From IMG/VR virus record IMGVR_UViG_3300046313_000338, positions 1-47,067 of that record: 47,067 bases of DNA. The stretch is one strand, 5' to 3'. A program made the position numbers and the translations under genes. The notes under the pieces were generated by a model. It ran no database searches and was not told where the DNA came from. It saw only the letters and a program-made list of their open reading frames with translations. The stretch comes from a virus. Below are positions 25,701-34,776 of the stretch, one piece after another (the stretch's first letter is position 1; each line of letters begins with the position of its first letter).

Positions 25701-28700
25701 CGCCGTGCGCCGTGTTGACGAATACTACCGCCAACTGGCGGGCATTGAGCGCCTGTTGGCTGCTGAGTCCGAGCTGTATTTCGTAAGAAACAATATGTAC
25801 GACCCAGAAATGGCTCGTGCTACAGCTCAAGCTGAGATGGAGTCTAGGTTGGTAAAGATAGAGAAAGATAGGCACCAAGCGATATACAAGACCATCACAG
25901 ACACAAACAGATTATTCCAGATTAAGAAGCAGATAGCCGCCCTCGATTTAGCACAGTCAAAAACTAGGCGTCGTGGAATACAAGGCTCGGAAGGTGACAT
26001 CTTTGACGGTGAAGGCGGTAAGAAGCGCAAAGCCCTCACCCCCCTAGACCTGAACCAAGACAACACCTTGGCAGAGCTTGCCAAGCGCAACACCACAGCC
26101 GTAAACCTGATGGACAAGCTGGAGTCGGATAAGCTGGCAATCCTGAAGGTTAAGCGGGAAGCTGAGATGATTACCGAGGGCCAGTATTTTGCTGAACTCT
26201 TGTCTATGACTCGTGCATTTTCTGATGAGAAGACCGCACTGCTTGAATTGGATGCTAAGACTTACTCTGAAGCTTACGCTGCAGGAATTCTGAACATTAT
26301 AGACGCCACAGACAAGTGGAAGAAGTCCAACCCACAAGCCACTCCAGAAGAGGTTTCCAAAGCAGTCAAGGATATGGAAACTAAGATTTCCAGCGCCCAA
26401 AACTCTGCCGAATCCTTCTTTGAGAAAATCTCTGCAGAAAAAGCCAAAGCAGCCAGCGCCACCTTCCGCTTGGTAGAGACTGAAATCATCAAAGTGGGCA
26501 AGGCCCTGCACGACCTCAAGAAGACCTCCCAAGAATTCTGGGATGCACAGGACAAGGCCCAAGTTAAGGCCGCCGCCGCCGCCGCACTTGACGAATCCTT
26601 GCGCTACGCTGACCCATCTTACGCTGCAGGTGTGCGGGCCTCCGCCGCCGCGCAGGAAGCGCTGAACGACCAGTACGACAAGTTGGTGCCGAACCTAAAG
26701 GCTGCACAAGAGAACTTGGACGCCCTGATTTCGTCTCAAATGGACAGCGGTGTGCCAATCACCGCCGCCACAGACCTGATGGACAAGTACAACGCCCAAA
26801 TCTTGGCACTTCGCACAGAGATGGACCAGCTAAAAGGCGAGAAGGGAGCAGGAATCAAAGAGCGGGCTGCCGCAACCGCCAAGACTATTTTGGCCAACTC
26901 CGAGCGCGAGAAGCTGGCAGGTTCTCTGGCTGACGCTGTAATCGACGGGCTGACCGTGGGCGGTGACCAGAGCGCCAAGAACCTGAAGAAGGTCTTGGAG
27001 GACGAATTGAGCAAGCCCATCAAGGTCAACATGCAGGCCATGTTCAGCTCCGTGATGGGCGGCACCGCGTTCGGCGGCACAGGTACTTTGGGTGGCTTAG
27101 GTGGGCCAGGCTCTAGCATCCTGAGCAACCTGAGCAGCCTGTACGACAAGTTGACCGGCGGCCTGAACGTCGGCGCGAATGTCGGTCAATTCTTGGTGGA
27201 TAAGACTGGCGCAGGCCCCATCGGAAGCCTTTTGGGTGAGTTCGGCTCAGGCATGACCAACACAGCCACCATGCAGTCTGCCAGCATGGCAGCCCAAGCT
27301 GGCGGTGCTCAGTTGGCCGGCGTGATTGCTGGTTCCGTGCTCAACGGTGTGAGCGGTTACGGCATCAGCAAGGCGCTCTCGGGCGGTTTCAAGGTTGATG
27401 GCCTCGATGTAGACGCCATCGCAGGCATCGCCAGCATGATTCCAGGCATCGGCCCAGTAGCCGGTGTTATCGGAGGCCTCGTCAACCGAGCCTTCGGCTA
27501 CGGCTCGACGGAAGTGCGCGAGCAGGGCACAAGGGGAACCTTCAACTCCTCCGGCTTCAGTGGCCAGAACTACGCCAACATGCACCAGCAAGGCGGCTGG
27601 TTCACCAGTGACCGCAACTGGACCGAAACTTCTGCTATCGACGCAGCCGTCGCCAAGCGCTGGACCGATGCTTTTGTGGGCGTGAAGTCTGCGGCATCCG
27701 ACTCTGCCAAGGCTCTTGGTCTGTCCGCATACTCCATTGACAGCTACAGCAAGAGTATCGACATCGCCGCTGGTGCCACATCAGACACCATTCTTGCTAT
27801 TTTCTCCGGTATGGCCGACGAGCTGGCCGTCAGGCTGGTACCGAACATTGCTGGCTTCGCGGTAGAGGGCGAAGCAGCCCGTGACACCTTGGCCCGCTTG
27901 GCCTCCAGCCTGACAGCGGTGAACACTTGGCTGACTGCCACCCATACTTCACTCTACGCTGTAAGCGTGTCCGGCGCTGTGGCTGCTGCTGAACTCCTGA
28001 AGGCTCACGGAGGCTTGGAGAAGTTTGCATCCGTCAGCCAAGCGTTCTACGACACCTATTACTCCAACGGCGAGAAGGTTGCCGACAGCCAAACCAAGAT
28101 GCGTAAAGCCTTGGTCCTTCTGGGGTACGCACTACCAGCGACTAACGAAGGGTTCCGAGCCTTAGTTGAAGGTCTAGACCTGAACACCGAGGCAGGTCGC
28201 AACGCCCATGCCGTGCTGCTGAACTTGGCACCGGAATTTGCAACGACAACTGCTGCCATGAAGACCTTGGCCGAGGAAACCGCAAAGGCTGCGACTGACG
28301 CTGCTGAGGCTATTCTGAAATCTGTCACAGGCAGTCAATTCGGTGTGGTGGCCTCCCTTGGGATGGTTACTTCCGGCTTGAGCCTGCTGTCCAGCACGGC
28401 CACCAATCCGACAGTGAGTTCGCTGGCCGCCGCCACAGCCGCCTCTGCCGCCATGTCTAACGAGTTGCTGTTCATGAACTCCATCATGGGCACTAGCACT
28501 AGCAGCGTTCTGGCTTTTGATACTCGCGTCAGGCCTATGAGGCAGAACCTGATAGCGGCTCAAACAGCTGCTGCAGGCCTGCAGCAGCAGATTTACGACC
28601 TGTCAATCGCTGCGGATTCAGCCAACGTGGACTTCACCAAACTAGCTGCGGTCCTAGCAAACGTAGACACCGCCACGTTCACCACTACTGTTACCAAGGT

Positions 28701-30291
28701 CTTTGAAAACTTGGCCGAGAGGGTGAGTAAAGTGATTGGCGATATTACTGGTGAGCGCATATCCGTTAGAGACGCTGCTATTGGTATCCTATCCCCACAG
28801 TCGCTATCCAAAGACGAGATAGAGAGCCGCATTGCGGCTATCCAGTCCGGCGGACCGTCCAATGGTAGCGTCACGAGTACAGCGTCTCAACTAGCGTCCC
28901 TGACAGGTCAGTTGACTGCAGCTAACACCAACTTAGCCGCAGCCCAAACCGCCGCCAGCGTTGCCCAGAACAACGTCATCCGGCAAAGCACGGCTGCACA
29001 AAACTACTCGTTGGCCTACAGCGACTACGGCTCCAAGCAACTCGGCGTGGCTGAGGCACAGGCAGTGGTGAACGCCACACCTGACCGCCTCATGAGGGAT
29101 ATAGGACCTTGGTATAACCGCAGCTCTGAAGCCTACACCCCAGAGGCATACACAGCAGCTGTCAATGCTTTGAATGCCGCCAAGTCCGCACTCGCTGCGT
29201 CTGAGACCCGTATGTACGCCGCCCAGACAACTTGGTCCCAGATTCGGACCGAACTCGGCGGTGATGGTGGTGCAACCCTGCAGGCCGCCAATCAAGTCCT
29301 GAGCGCCATGACAACAGAACGTGACGCCCTGCAAGCCCAAGTCAACACCGCCCAAGGCTTGGCAGGCGCGGCTGTTCTGGCGTACCAGAAAGCCATGCAG
29401 GACTTCGTGAACTCGTCGTCTACATCCGTCACCCGACTCTCAAAGCTGAAAGATGAGACTGTCAAGTATTACGAGGCCCAAAAGGCCTTGGCAGACCTGA
29501 TGGCCGGCTCCGCTGCAGGAATCCGCGAAACTATCCGCAGCTACAAGTTCAGCCAGATGACCGACGAGCAAAAGGCTAACGACCTGAAGTCTCAGTTCGC
29601 CCAAGCCACGCTTATGGCGCAAAGCGCCACAGACGAGGGCCTTGTCGCCGCCAGCGACAAAGTGAACTCCCTCATCAACCCGCTGATTGAGGCCCTGCAG
29701 ACGACCGGGCAGGACAGCCTGATTGCTAAGGTCTTAGCCGATGCGGAGAGTGTCGCCGCCTTGGTGGACCAGAACATCTTGTCCATGAGCGATTACAGAG
29801 CTGACAGCTTGGCCCTGCTGGACACGATTGACCAGAAGCTGCTGGCCTTGGGCGCGTCCACAGGCACAGCCCAAGACGTAATCGCTGCTGCTGTAGCTGC
29901 AGGAGCCGACAGGACTGCCAACGGTCTGCGCGGAGTAATTGCCGCCATCCTTGGCCAGACCATACCCGCGTTTGCGTCCGGCGGCTTCCATTCCGGCGGT
30001 ATGCGCTTGGTAGGGGAGAACGGTCCAGAATTAGAGGCCACAGGCCCAAGTCGCATCTATAATGCTGCTCAGACCCAGAGCCTACTGACAAGCACAGGCT
30101 CTGACACCACCGCCCGCTTGGAGGCACTTGTACAACAGCAGGCAGAAATTATGCGCCAACAAAGCCGCCAGTTAGAGAATATGAGTTATGAGTTGCGGGC
30201 AATTGCAGGCAATACGGGCTATACCAGTGCAGTGCTGAAGCGAGTAACCCAAGGCGGCGAGTCCATCCAAACTACGGAGGTGGTGGTATGA
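22714..30291 (+). CDS. Tape measure protein
   Basis: A 2525-residue protein, by far the longest here. Residues about 1-400 are helical and charged. About 404-690 match the TP901-type tape measure core (EFESTLFNISEVAGTSAADM; GTSYRNFYTEISKSSGKVAE). Hydrophobic helices lie at about 829-930 (ALAVVLTGFVAVRAATAAFM; ALVTGALVAGLAAITLGVIA), consistent with membrane insertion during DNA injection. Heptad regions follow. About 1440-1600 is Gly rich (FGGTGTLGGLGGPGSS). Near the C-terminus FASGGFHSGGMRLVGENGPE (from about 2418) is a motif seen at the end of many tape measures. The protein sets tail length; at about 1.5 angstroms per residue a tail of several hundred nanometres is expected. Confidence 0.93.
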   Translation: MSEGSDDNILKLSVQIPNKDLDALDRLNEGIAKTGTNATKAATALKTAAPAGVDFAQAFASPSATKNIKAQEEAFGTFIKSAADYDSKVEKLGKASKTSLGRMAEAMKSVEKTGIAGTFKQAQEQMRQELISGEKTNLNLVRAQTSEIQNAYEHRLAKMGQLQGSELEAWRTQGARLGGFQASQLTEFKRSESIKRQAEREALAARRRSMSEAERDMALNVKYATDANTALQQISEKGSSRMLANIQKRSESIRRMLESGSADAEKLATKKYGSDFVGTVRQGLQGSGQVLAKHDETRIALIGEMANKEAEAIKLAAKKVEAARLEAAAKARTANIGTTGQRLAGNEVVGSYTPYNALRAQPIKAISEQVPALPMTSHAKEADELAKKFDRLSISGNNLHSSVRGLASGFGALWLTWGNTLPLLAGAAVSFSLTGAIKSGKEFESTLFNISEVAGTSAADMAILRDRLLEIGNKGMYGPLEAAKGLEVLSLAGLNAKDAMAALEPTMRFASAGGVNMQKAAEVTVAVGQAYGFTAQQYETLQDIITKTASDSIASVSDMAEAFKTASVVAQHFNLSLADTAEGLGSLAQIGITGSAAGTSYRNFYTEISKSSGKVAETLKALKVNIREVNGEAAGELKPTIEIFRELTLATVNKTKAAQDSYFAGLSNERGAKTFAAAQAKALETVKGMAGEHLKEADALEAKGKKAEAAAIRIKAVNEAFDVMAAKSKEATENAAGKNFIIAAEKRLTPQGSVDALKAALETGLVGAFTTASDSLMVFADRLHQTSSSPEFQKGLADMVKGTVDLGMALVEGTKFLWEHKEAVLGLSAAYVLFGKEALAVVLTGFVAVRAATAAFMAEVAVGTAVMAALRSSIAGVVMSLELMVPGILAAGSALVTGALVAGLAAITLGVIAATAAVGALAVKWIFAGESAQEALEKQDAKTLKGLQESSAAIKAKMNLFNESLTSELAASESALKARKEGLTAGEAADKAYGEAAVRRVDEYYRQLAGIERLLAAESELYFVRNNMYDPEMARATAQAEMESRLVKIEKDRHQAIYKTITDTNRLFQIKKQIAALDLAQSKTRRRGIQGSEGDIFDGEGGKKRKALTPLDLNQDNTLAELAKRNTTAVNLMDKLESDKLAILKVKREAEMITEGQYFAELLSMTRAFSDEKTALLELDAKTYSEAYAAGILNIIDATDKWKKSNPQATPEEVSKAVKDMETKISSAQNSAESFFEKISAEKAKAASATFRLVETEIIKVGKALHDLKKTSQEFWDAQDKAQVKAAAAAALDESLRYADPSYAAGVRASAAAQEALNDQYDKLVPNLKAAQENLDALISSQMDSGVPITAATDLMDKYNAQILALRTEMDQLKGEKGAGIKERAAATAKTILANSEREKLAGSLADAVIDGLTVGGDQSAKNLKKVLEDELSKPIKVNMQAMFSSVMGGTAFGGTGTLGGLGGPGSSILSNLSSLYDKLTGGLNVGANVGQFLVDKTGAGPIGSLLGEFGSGMTNTATMQSASMAAQAGGAQLAGVIAGSVLNGVSGYGISKALSGGFKVDGLDVDAIAGIASMIPGIGPVAGVIGGLVNRAFGYGSTEVREQGTRGTFNSSGFSGQNYANMHQQGGWFTSDRNWTETSAIDAAVAKRWTDAFVGVKSAASDSAKALGLSAYSIDSYSKSIDIAAGATSDTILAIFSGMADELAVRLVPNIAGFAVEGEAARDTLARLASSLTAVNTWLTATHTSLYAVSVSGAVAAAELLKAHGGLEKFASVSQAFYDTYYSNGEKVADSQTKMRKALVLLGYALPATNEGFRALVEGLDLNTEAGRNAHAVLLNLAPEFATTTAAMKTLAEETAKAATDAAEAILKSVTGSQFGVVASLGMVTSGLSLLSSTATNPTVSSLAAATAASAAMSNELLFMNSIMGTSTSSVLAFDTRVRPMRQNLIAAQTAAAGLQQQIYDLSIAADSANVDFTKLAAVLANVDTATFTTTVTKVFENLAERVSKVIGDITGERISVRDAAIGILSPQSLSKDEIESRIAAIQSGGPSNGSVTSTASQLASLTGQLTAANTNLAAAQTAASVAQNNVIRQSTAAQNYSLAYSDYGSKQLGVAEAQAVVNATPDRLMRDIGPWYNRSSEAYTPEAYTAAVNALNAAKSALAASETRMYAAQTTWSQIRTELGGDGGATLQAANQVLSAMTTERDALQAQVNTAQGLAGAAVLAYQKAMQDFVNSSSTSVTRLSKLKDETVKYYEAQKALADLMAGSAAGIRETIRSYKFSQMTDEQKANDLKSQFAQATLMAQSATDEGLVAASDKVNSLINPLIEALQTTGQDSLIAKVLADAESVAALVDQNILSMSDYRADSLALLDTIDQKLLALGASTGTAQDVIAAAVAAGADRTANGLRGVIAAILGQTIPAFASGGFHSGGMRLVGENGPELEATGPSRIYNAAQTQSLLTSTGSDTTARLEALVQQQAEIMRQQSRQLENMSYELRAIAGNTGYTSAVLKRVTQGGESIQTTEVVV

Positions 30292-31874
30292 AGGTAATAA
30301 AACCCACCACAATCACAGCGGGGTCCTTCGCACGGGCCAGCACTGCTACCTACATCGACAGCGCCGGTGTTATGCAGACAGCAGCCGTTGATACCCCCCG
30401 CCTAACCCACGACCCCATTACAAAGGTTTTTCAGGGGTTTATGGCGGAATTCGCTACAACCAACCTGCAAATCCATAGCAGTCAGTTTGGGGACGTAGCA
30501 TGGACCAAAACAGGCACCGCCGTTGCGGTGAACACCGCAACGGCACCAGACGGCACCACCTCCATGGACCGACTTGTTGAAGATAGTAGCACAGGGGCGC
30601 ACACTATCACGTCAGCAGGGCGCAGCGTTACTGCAGGCTTAGATTACACTTTTTCCGTTTACGTGAAGGCAGACACAGGGTCTAGGCGTATAGGAATCTC
30701 TCCGGGTTATTCGCCGCATTTCTCTTCAACCGACTTTGCCGTGTTTGACTTGACAACCGGGGCGTTTACCGACACTGGAACACTGGTCTGTAGCGTAACA
30801 GCCTTTGCAAACGGTGTGTACAGAATCTCAGGTAAGGCTGTTGCTCTCTCTACAGGCTCCGCGACCAGTCGAATCGAGTTGATGAGTGGCTCAACTAGCA
30901 CCTACTCAGGTGACGGCACATCCAGCGTCTACCTCTGGGGTGCCCAGTACGAGCAGGGCAACCTGTCCAGCTACTACGCCACAACTCACGTTACAGCGAC
31001 TCGTGCTGCTGATGTGACTACGGGGGCTTTTGTCTACACCAGTCTGGTGGATGTAGACGCAGCCTACGCTGCAGGCACCACCTACACCCTCAATGACCGA
31101 GTGACTTACGACAAGCAAATATGGGAGTGCGTCCTGTCGCCTAGCACCGGCAACACGCCGTCCACGTCACCCACCTACTGGTTGAGCAGGGGGCCGTCCA
31201 ATACTTGGGCAGCTTTTGACTCCCAGGTCAGCACATCCAGCACAGCAGCGACTGAGCAGGTTTACATACTTAGACCTGGCTACTGTTCGGGCTTGGGGAT
31301 GTTCGGACTTGAAGGCCTACAAGTTGAGGTCAGTGTGTTAAGTGAGCACGGTGGAGAGATACTGCGTACTGAGAAGTTCGTGTTAGATGGGGCACCTATC
31401 GCCAATTGGTATCAATACTACTTCTCACCTTTTGAACAACGCACAGACTACACGCTGACTGATTTATCGTTGTACAGCCTGTCGTACATCACCATACGAA
31501 TCACAGGTTCCACCACGAAATGCGGTCACCTGAGCTTAGGACAGACCGTGGACCTCGGTGGTTCCCAGTATGGGGCCTCCATTGGAATCACCGACTACAG
31601 CATAAAAAAGACTGACACCAACGGGGTCACGACCTTTGTTCAGAAGGGCTACAGTAAAGACCTCAGCGTTGATACCTTGTTCGACAAGTCGCAGTTGTCC
31701 GGTGTCTATCGCACACTTGCAGGTCTGAGAGCCACCCCATGCACATGGATTGTTGCCGATGTGGCGGAATATGAGACTCTCACTACCTTCGGAAACATCC
31801 GAGACTTCACTATTAACGTAGAATACTACTCTACTTCGCTATGCAACTTTGACATTCAAGGGCTATCCGCATGA
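30288..31874 (+). CDS. Tail-tip minor protein with carbohydrate-binding-like domain
   Basis: A 528-residue protein coupled to the tape measure by ATGA overlap (30288-30291). The N-terminus FARASTATYIDSAGVMQTAA and the following jelly-roll stretch (about 75-235: YTFSVYVKADTGSRRIGISP; SSVYLWGAQYEQGNLSSYYA) match the carbohydrate-binding-module-like domain found in phage structural proteins. Residues about 255-300 (YAAGTTYTLNDRVTYDKQIW) resemble a small chitin-binding-like fold. The C-terminal half is another beta domain. It probably lies at the distal tail and touches the host surface. Confidence 0.7.
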   Translation: MKVIKPTTITAGSFARASTATYIDSAGVMQTAAVDTPRLTHDPITKVFQGFMAEFATTNLQIHSSQFGDVAWTKTGTAVAVNTATAPDGTTSMDRLVEDSSTGAHTITSAGRSVTAGLDYTFSVYVKADTGSRRIGISPGYSPHFSSTDFAVFDLTTGAFTDTGTLVCSVTAFANGVYRISGKAVALSTGSATSRIELMSGSTSTYSGDGTSSVYLWGAQYEQGNLSSYYATTHVTATRAADVTTGAFVYTSLVDVDAAYAAGTTYTLNDRVTYDKQIWECVLSPSTGNTPSTSPTYWLSRGPSNTWAAFDSQVSTSSTAATEQVYILRPGYCSGLGMFGLEGLQVEVSVLSEHGGEILRTEKFVLDGAPIANWYQYYFSPFEQRTDYTLTDLSLYSLSYITIRITGSTTKCGHLSLGQTVDLGGSQYGASIGITDYSIKKTDTNGVTTFVQKGYSKDLSVDTLFDKSQLSGVYRTLAGLRATPCTWIVADVAEYETLTTFGNIRDFTINVEYYSTSLCNFDIQGLSA

Positions 31875-32689
31875 CCGTACTTATCCCTATAAACTCCACG
31901 CCTGCCCCCAGTAGGCTGGACACCCCGAATTTTGCCGAACGGGCCGACGCCTACCACGCATGGCTGCCTGTCGCTATTGACGCGATGAACGCTCAAAACC
32001 TGGAGAATAACGCCGTAGCTGCTGACATAACTGCCGACATAGGGGCAACTACTGCCAGCGCTGCAGCCGCATCAGCCAGCGCCGCTGCCGCTGCAGCCAG
32101 TGCCGCTGCCGCTGCAGCCAGTGCTTCGGTAGCCGCAGGTGAGGCTAGTGCGGACGTAGTTGGATTCGCCCCTGCGGGTACTATCTCGTCAACAAATGTT
32201 CAAGCGGCTATTGAGGAGGTCTCGTCCGATTTAACTGCCTCGATTACAGCAAACTTCACAGCCACTCAAAACGGGACTGTGTTCTTGCTGACTAGCGTAG
32301 CAGGAACTAATACAATCACAGCTACCATAACTCCAGCTATCACAGCCTACGTTACAGGGCAGACCTTTCGCTTCGTAGCCGCTGGCGCTAACACAGGCGC
32401 AGTGACTATCAACATCAACGGGTTGGGTGCTAAGGCTGTTACGAAGTCGGGCGCTACGGCCTTGACTGGTGGGGATATTCCAGCGGGCGCTGCGGTGCAG
32501 ATTTTTTATGATGGTACACGGTTCCAACTTTCGAGTGGTGGTGGTAGTTCATCAGGCGTGAACCTCTTAACCCAAGCCAACGGGGTCAGTGTACTGGCAG
32601 GGACAGGCCAAGTGTTAGTTGGCCCCCTCACCATCCCTACGGGACAAAACATTACAGTCGCCTCTGGCGCTAGATTGGTACTTTTATGA
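31871..32689 (+). CDS. Tail fibre-like protein with poly-alanine stalk
   Basis: A 272-residue protein coupled by ATGA overlap on both sides. An N-terminal anchor (about 1-55) is followed by an almost pure Ala/Ser helix (about 60-95) and then beta domains (GTISSTNVQAAIEEVSSDLT; QTFRFVAAGANTGAVTININ; YDGTRFQLSSGGGSS). The latter resemble segments common in tail fibres. The stalk region contains an exact 21-base tandem repeat. A fibre or fibre-attachment role is inferred. Confidence 0.7.
   Translation: MTVLIPINSTPAPSRLDTPNFAERADAYHAWLPVAIDAMNAQNLENNAVAADITADIGATTASAAAASASAAAAAASAAAAAASASVAAGEASADVVGFAPAGTISSTNVQAAIEEVSSDLTASITANFTATQNGTVFLLTSVAGTNTITATITPAITAYVTGQTFRFVAAGANTGAVTININGLGAKAVTKSGATALTGGDIPAGAAVQIFYDGTRFQLSSGGGSSSGVNLLTQANGVSVLAGTGQVLVGPLTIPTGQNITVASGARLVLL
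32081..32122 (+). repeat. Exact 21-base tandem repeat in the fibre stalk
   Basis: The unit starting GCCGCTGCCGCTGCAGCC occurs at 32081-32101 and again at 32102-32122 without mismatch, adding seven Ala/Ser residues per copy in frame. Copy number change would alter stalk length without breaking the frame. Confidence 0.85.
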
Positions 32690-33279
32690 CAATGATTTTA
32701 GACGGAAATGGAAGCATCACAGGCCTAGTAGCAGGTGGGTTGCCCGATGCTACGGTGACTGCTGCGGATATTGTGGACGCAAGCATCACGGCTGCAAAAC
32801 TGAGCCAGCCCTTAACACTCGGCACTGCTCAGGCCGCTACATCAGGTACGTCTATTGACTTCACTGGCATCCCTTCATGGGCGAAGCGGATTACTTTGAT
32901 GCTAGGTGTTGTTTCCACAAGCGGCACCAGTGATTTGCTTGTTCAGGGGGGTGCTGGTTCTATTGATACCGCAACCTATAACGATGTTGTCAGCGGGATT
33001 GTCGGCACTGCTGTTGGTTCAACAACTGTAACCACAATAGGATTCCGTCTTACTCCTTCTGTAACTGCTGCCACTACTAATTCAGGCCAATTGGTAATGA
33101 CGCTAATTGGTTCAAACCGCTGGGCGGTTACACATACATTGACTAGAAACGATGGCATAGTTGCAATAGGTGGTGGGGATAAGTTGTTCTCAGGAACCCT
33201 AGACCGCATTCGTCTCACCACAGTCAACGGCACAGACACCTTCGACGGTGGAAGCATGAATATTCTCTGCGAAGGTTAA
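32686..33279 (+). CDS. Distal tail fibre-like protein
   Basis: A 197-residue protein coupled by ATGA overlap. The N-terminus MTMILDGNGSITGLVAGGLP is a widespread fibre entry motif (ILDG-X-G-X-I-X-G), followed by DATVTAADIVDASITAAKLS, also common in tail fibres. The remainder is a beta-rich domain ending SGTLDRIRLTTVNGTDTFDG with a short C-terminus. It is the last structural gene before lysis and is probably the receptor-contacting tip. Confidence 0.72.
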   Translation: MTMILDGNGSITGLVAGGLPDATVTAADIVDASITAAKLSQPLTLGTAQAATSGTSIDFTGIPSWAKRITLMLGVVSTSGTSDLLVQGGAGSIDTATYNDVVSGIVGTAVGSTTVTTIGFRLTPSVTAATTNSGQLVMTLIGSNRWAVTHTLTRNDGIVAIGGGDKLFSGTLDRIRLTTVNGTDTFDGGSMNILCEG

Positions 33280-33281
33280 GC

Positions 33282-33563
33282 ATGATAGACGATCACCCAA
33301 CCTACGGCGGCACAGAGCGACGAAGCGGCACACACGAGCATTTAGTCAATTCAATAATCACGGCTCTCAAGGTTCACTATCAGCCTACGTGCCTGACAGA
33401 GCAGGAACAGCAATGGGTTAGGTTAGCCATTCAAGAGCAGTCTAATCGTGCGGCTATGCGTAAAGCCATCATTGAAAAATCATTAAGTGGTTTGGTATGG
33501 TCTGGACTTGTTGGTCTTGGTTACATAGTTCTTGACTACATGAAAGCGCATGGTTTTAAATGA
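33282..33563 (+). CDS. Small membrane protein of the lysis module
   Basis: A 93-residue protein with a charged N-terminus (about 1-65) and one C-terminal membrane helix (about 68-86: SLSGLVWSGLVGLGYIVLDY). It stands directly before the endolysin with a 4-base overlap. It may be a holin partner, antiholin or spanin-like component; no diagnostic motif separates these. Confidence 0.6.
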   Translation: MIDDHPTYGGTERRSGTHEHLVNSIITALKVHYQPTCLTEQEQQWVRLAIQEQSNRAAMRKAIIEKSLSGLVWSGLVGLGYIVLDYMKAHGFK

Positions 33564-34000
33564 ACCTTTCACCGCATTTCACCGTCGCAGAGTTCACCCA
33601 GTCTCAAACGGCTGGGCGGCTTGGAATCAACAACGATTTACCGATAGAGCTTTATGAAACTGCGAAAAGAACCGCAGCCGGACTTGAGCAGGTTAGATTG
33701 CGCCTTCGTTCTAATCCAATCCATATTAGTAGCGGTTATCGGTGTCTTGCTCTTAACGCTGCTGTAGGCTCAAAACATACAAGTCAGCATGTCAAGGCCG
33801 AAGCGGTTGACTTCACTTGCCCTACGTTCGGAAGTGTTGACCAGATTGTCAAGGCAATCATTGATAGCGACATTGTTTACGACCAATTGATAAGCGAGTT
33901 CGCATCCAATGGTGGCGGCTGGGTGCATATCTCATTCAGCGACGCGAACAAGAAACAAGCACTCATTATTGATGCACATGGAACAAGGGCTTATGTATGA
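33560..34000 (+). CDS. Endolysin, peptidase M15 family
   Basis: A 146-residue cell-wall peptidase of the M15 type (DD- or L-Ala-D-Glu-type). Zinc ligands are visible: His77 in SQHVKAEAVDF, Asp84 in the same segment, and His123 in GWVHISF. The N-terminal SPHFTVAEFTQSQTA and SGYRCLALNAAVGSKHTSQH are typical of the family. No signal peptide is seen, so it needs a holin for release; the holin gene follows with a 4-base overlap. Confidence 0.88.
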   Translation: MNLSPHFTVAEFTQSQTAGRLGINNDLPIELYETAKRTAAGLEQVRLRLRSNPIHISSGYRCLALNAAVGSKHTSQHVKAEAVDFTCPTFGSVDQIVKAIIDSDIVYDQLISEFASNGGGWVHISFSDANKKQALIIDAHGTRAYV

Positions 34001-34497
34001 ACGAACTACTGGCAAAACTTGCACCACTCCTAGGTAGCGCCATTGCAGGCCCATTCGGGGCCATTGCAGCCTCATTCATCGCCGATAAGCTAGGTGTGCC
34101 TGAAAAGACAGTTCAAGCCGTTAGCGACGCGCTCAGTGCCGATAAGCTAACACCAGACCAAGTAGCGCAAATAAAGCTGGCTGAGATTGAGTTCAAAAAG
34201 TGGATGGACGATAACGAGATTAAGCGCGAACAATTGGCCTTAGATGATAGGAAGAGCGCGCGTGAAATGCATGTGTCTACGGGGTCAACAGTTCCCGCTG
34301 TACTAACTTACTTGATCACGGTGGGGTTCTTTGGGATATTAGCCTTCATGATGTCTGAATCGTACAAGAGTAGCGAACCTCTATTGGTCATGTTGGGCAG
34401 CTTGGGCACCGCGTGGATGGCCTGCGTTTCTTATTGGTTTGGGTCGAGTAGTTCGTCAAGAAACAAGGACGATACCATTGCAAGATCGCTGAAGTGA
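33997..34497 (+). CDS. Holin of the 3TM (GTA-type) family
   Basis: A 166-residue protein with an N-terminal amphipathic or membrane helix (LGSAIAGPFGAIAASFIADK, about 12-31), a charged helical middle (AQIKLAEIEFKKWMDDNEIK; LALDDRKSAREMH) and two strong membrane helices (VPAVLTYLITVGFFGILAFM, about 99-118; LLVMLGSLGTAWMACVSYWF, about 129-148). This layout matches the phage 3TM holin family. It closes the late operon and meets the leftward operon terminators. Confidence 0.8.
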   Translation: MNELLAKLAPLLGSAIAGPFGAIAASFIADKLGVPEKTVQAVSDALSADKLTPDQVAQIKLAEIEFKKWMDDNEIKREQLALDDRKSAREMHVSTGSTVPAVLTYLITVGFFGILAFMMSESYKSSEPLLVMLGSLGTAWMACVSYWFGSSSSSRNKDDTIARSLK

Positions 34498-34501
34498 TAC
34501 G

Positions 34502-34546
34502 AAAAACCCCCAAGCAATTGCACCTAAGTGCTTTTGATGGGGGCTT
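34502..34546 (-). terminator. Terminator for the leftward early operon (distal)
   Basis: On the minus strand AGCCCCCATC and its partner TTGGGGG form the outer stem with an inner GCAC-TTAG-GTGC hairpin, followed by TTTTT (plus-strand AAAAA at 34502-34506). It would stop leftward transcription from entering the late genes. Confidence 0.7.
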
Positions 34547-34564
34547 GAATTATCAGTTTTGCCG

Positions 34565-34590
34565 AAAAACCCCTGCCTTTAGGCGTGGAG
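34565..34590 (-). terminator. Terminator for the leftward early operon (proximal)
   Basis: Minus strand CTCC-AC-GCCT-AA-AGGC-A-GGGG followed by TTTTT (plus-strand AAAAA at 34565-34569). The stem has a small internal loop and overlaps the end of the last leftward gene. With the next terminator it forms a tandem pair. Confidence 0.65.
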
Positions 34591-34776
34591 GAGGATGTCA
34601 AACGCCCAGTTGCTAGCCTCTTGAATCTCGCGCATTGCCACACGAAGTGCTGCATTTTCTCGCGCCATTGTCAGGTCACGTTCGCTGTCCTGCTTACGCA
34701 TGGCGCGGATTGTTTCAAGCTCTTGATCTGCTGTAAGTGCGCGGCGCTCCCATTGTTTTGCGGTTGTAGTGCTCAC
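34579..34776 (-). CDS. Small coiled-coil hypothetical protein
   Basis: A 65-residue charged helical protein (KQWERRALTADQELETIRAM; SERDLTMARENAALRVAMRE), the last gene of the leftward operon. It starts 4 bases inside the preceding gene end. Its stop lies within the proximal terminator. Function unknown. Confidence 0.6.
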   Translation of the reverse strand: MSTTTAKQWERRALTADQELETIRAMRKQDSERDLTMARENAALRVAMREIQEASNWAFDILLHA

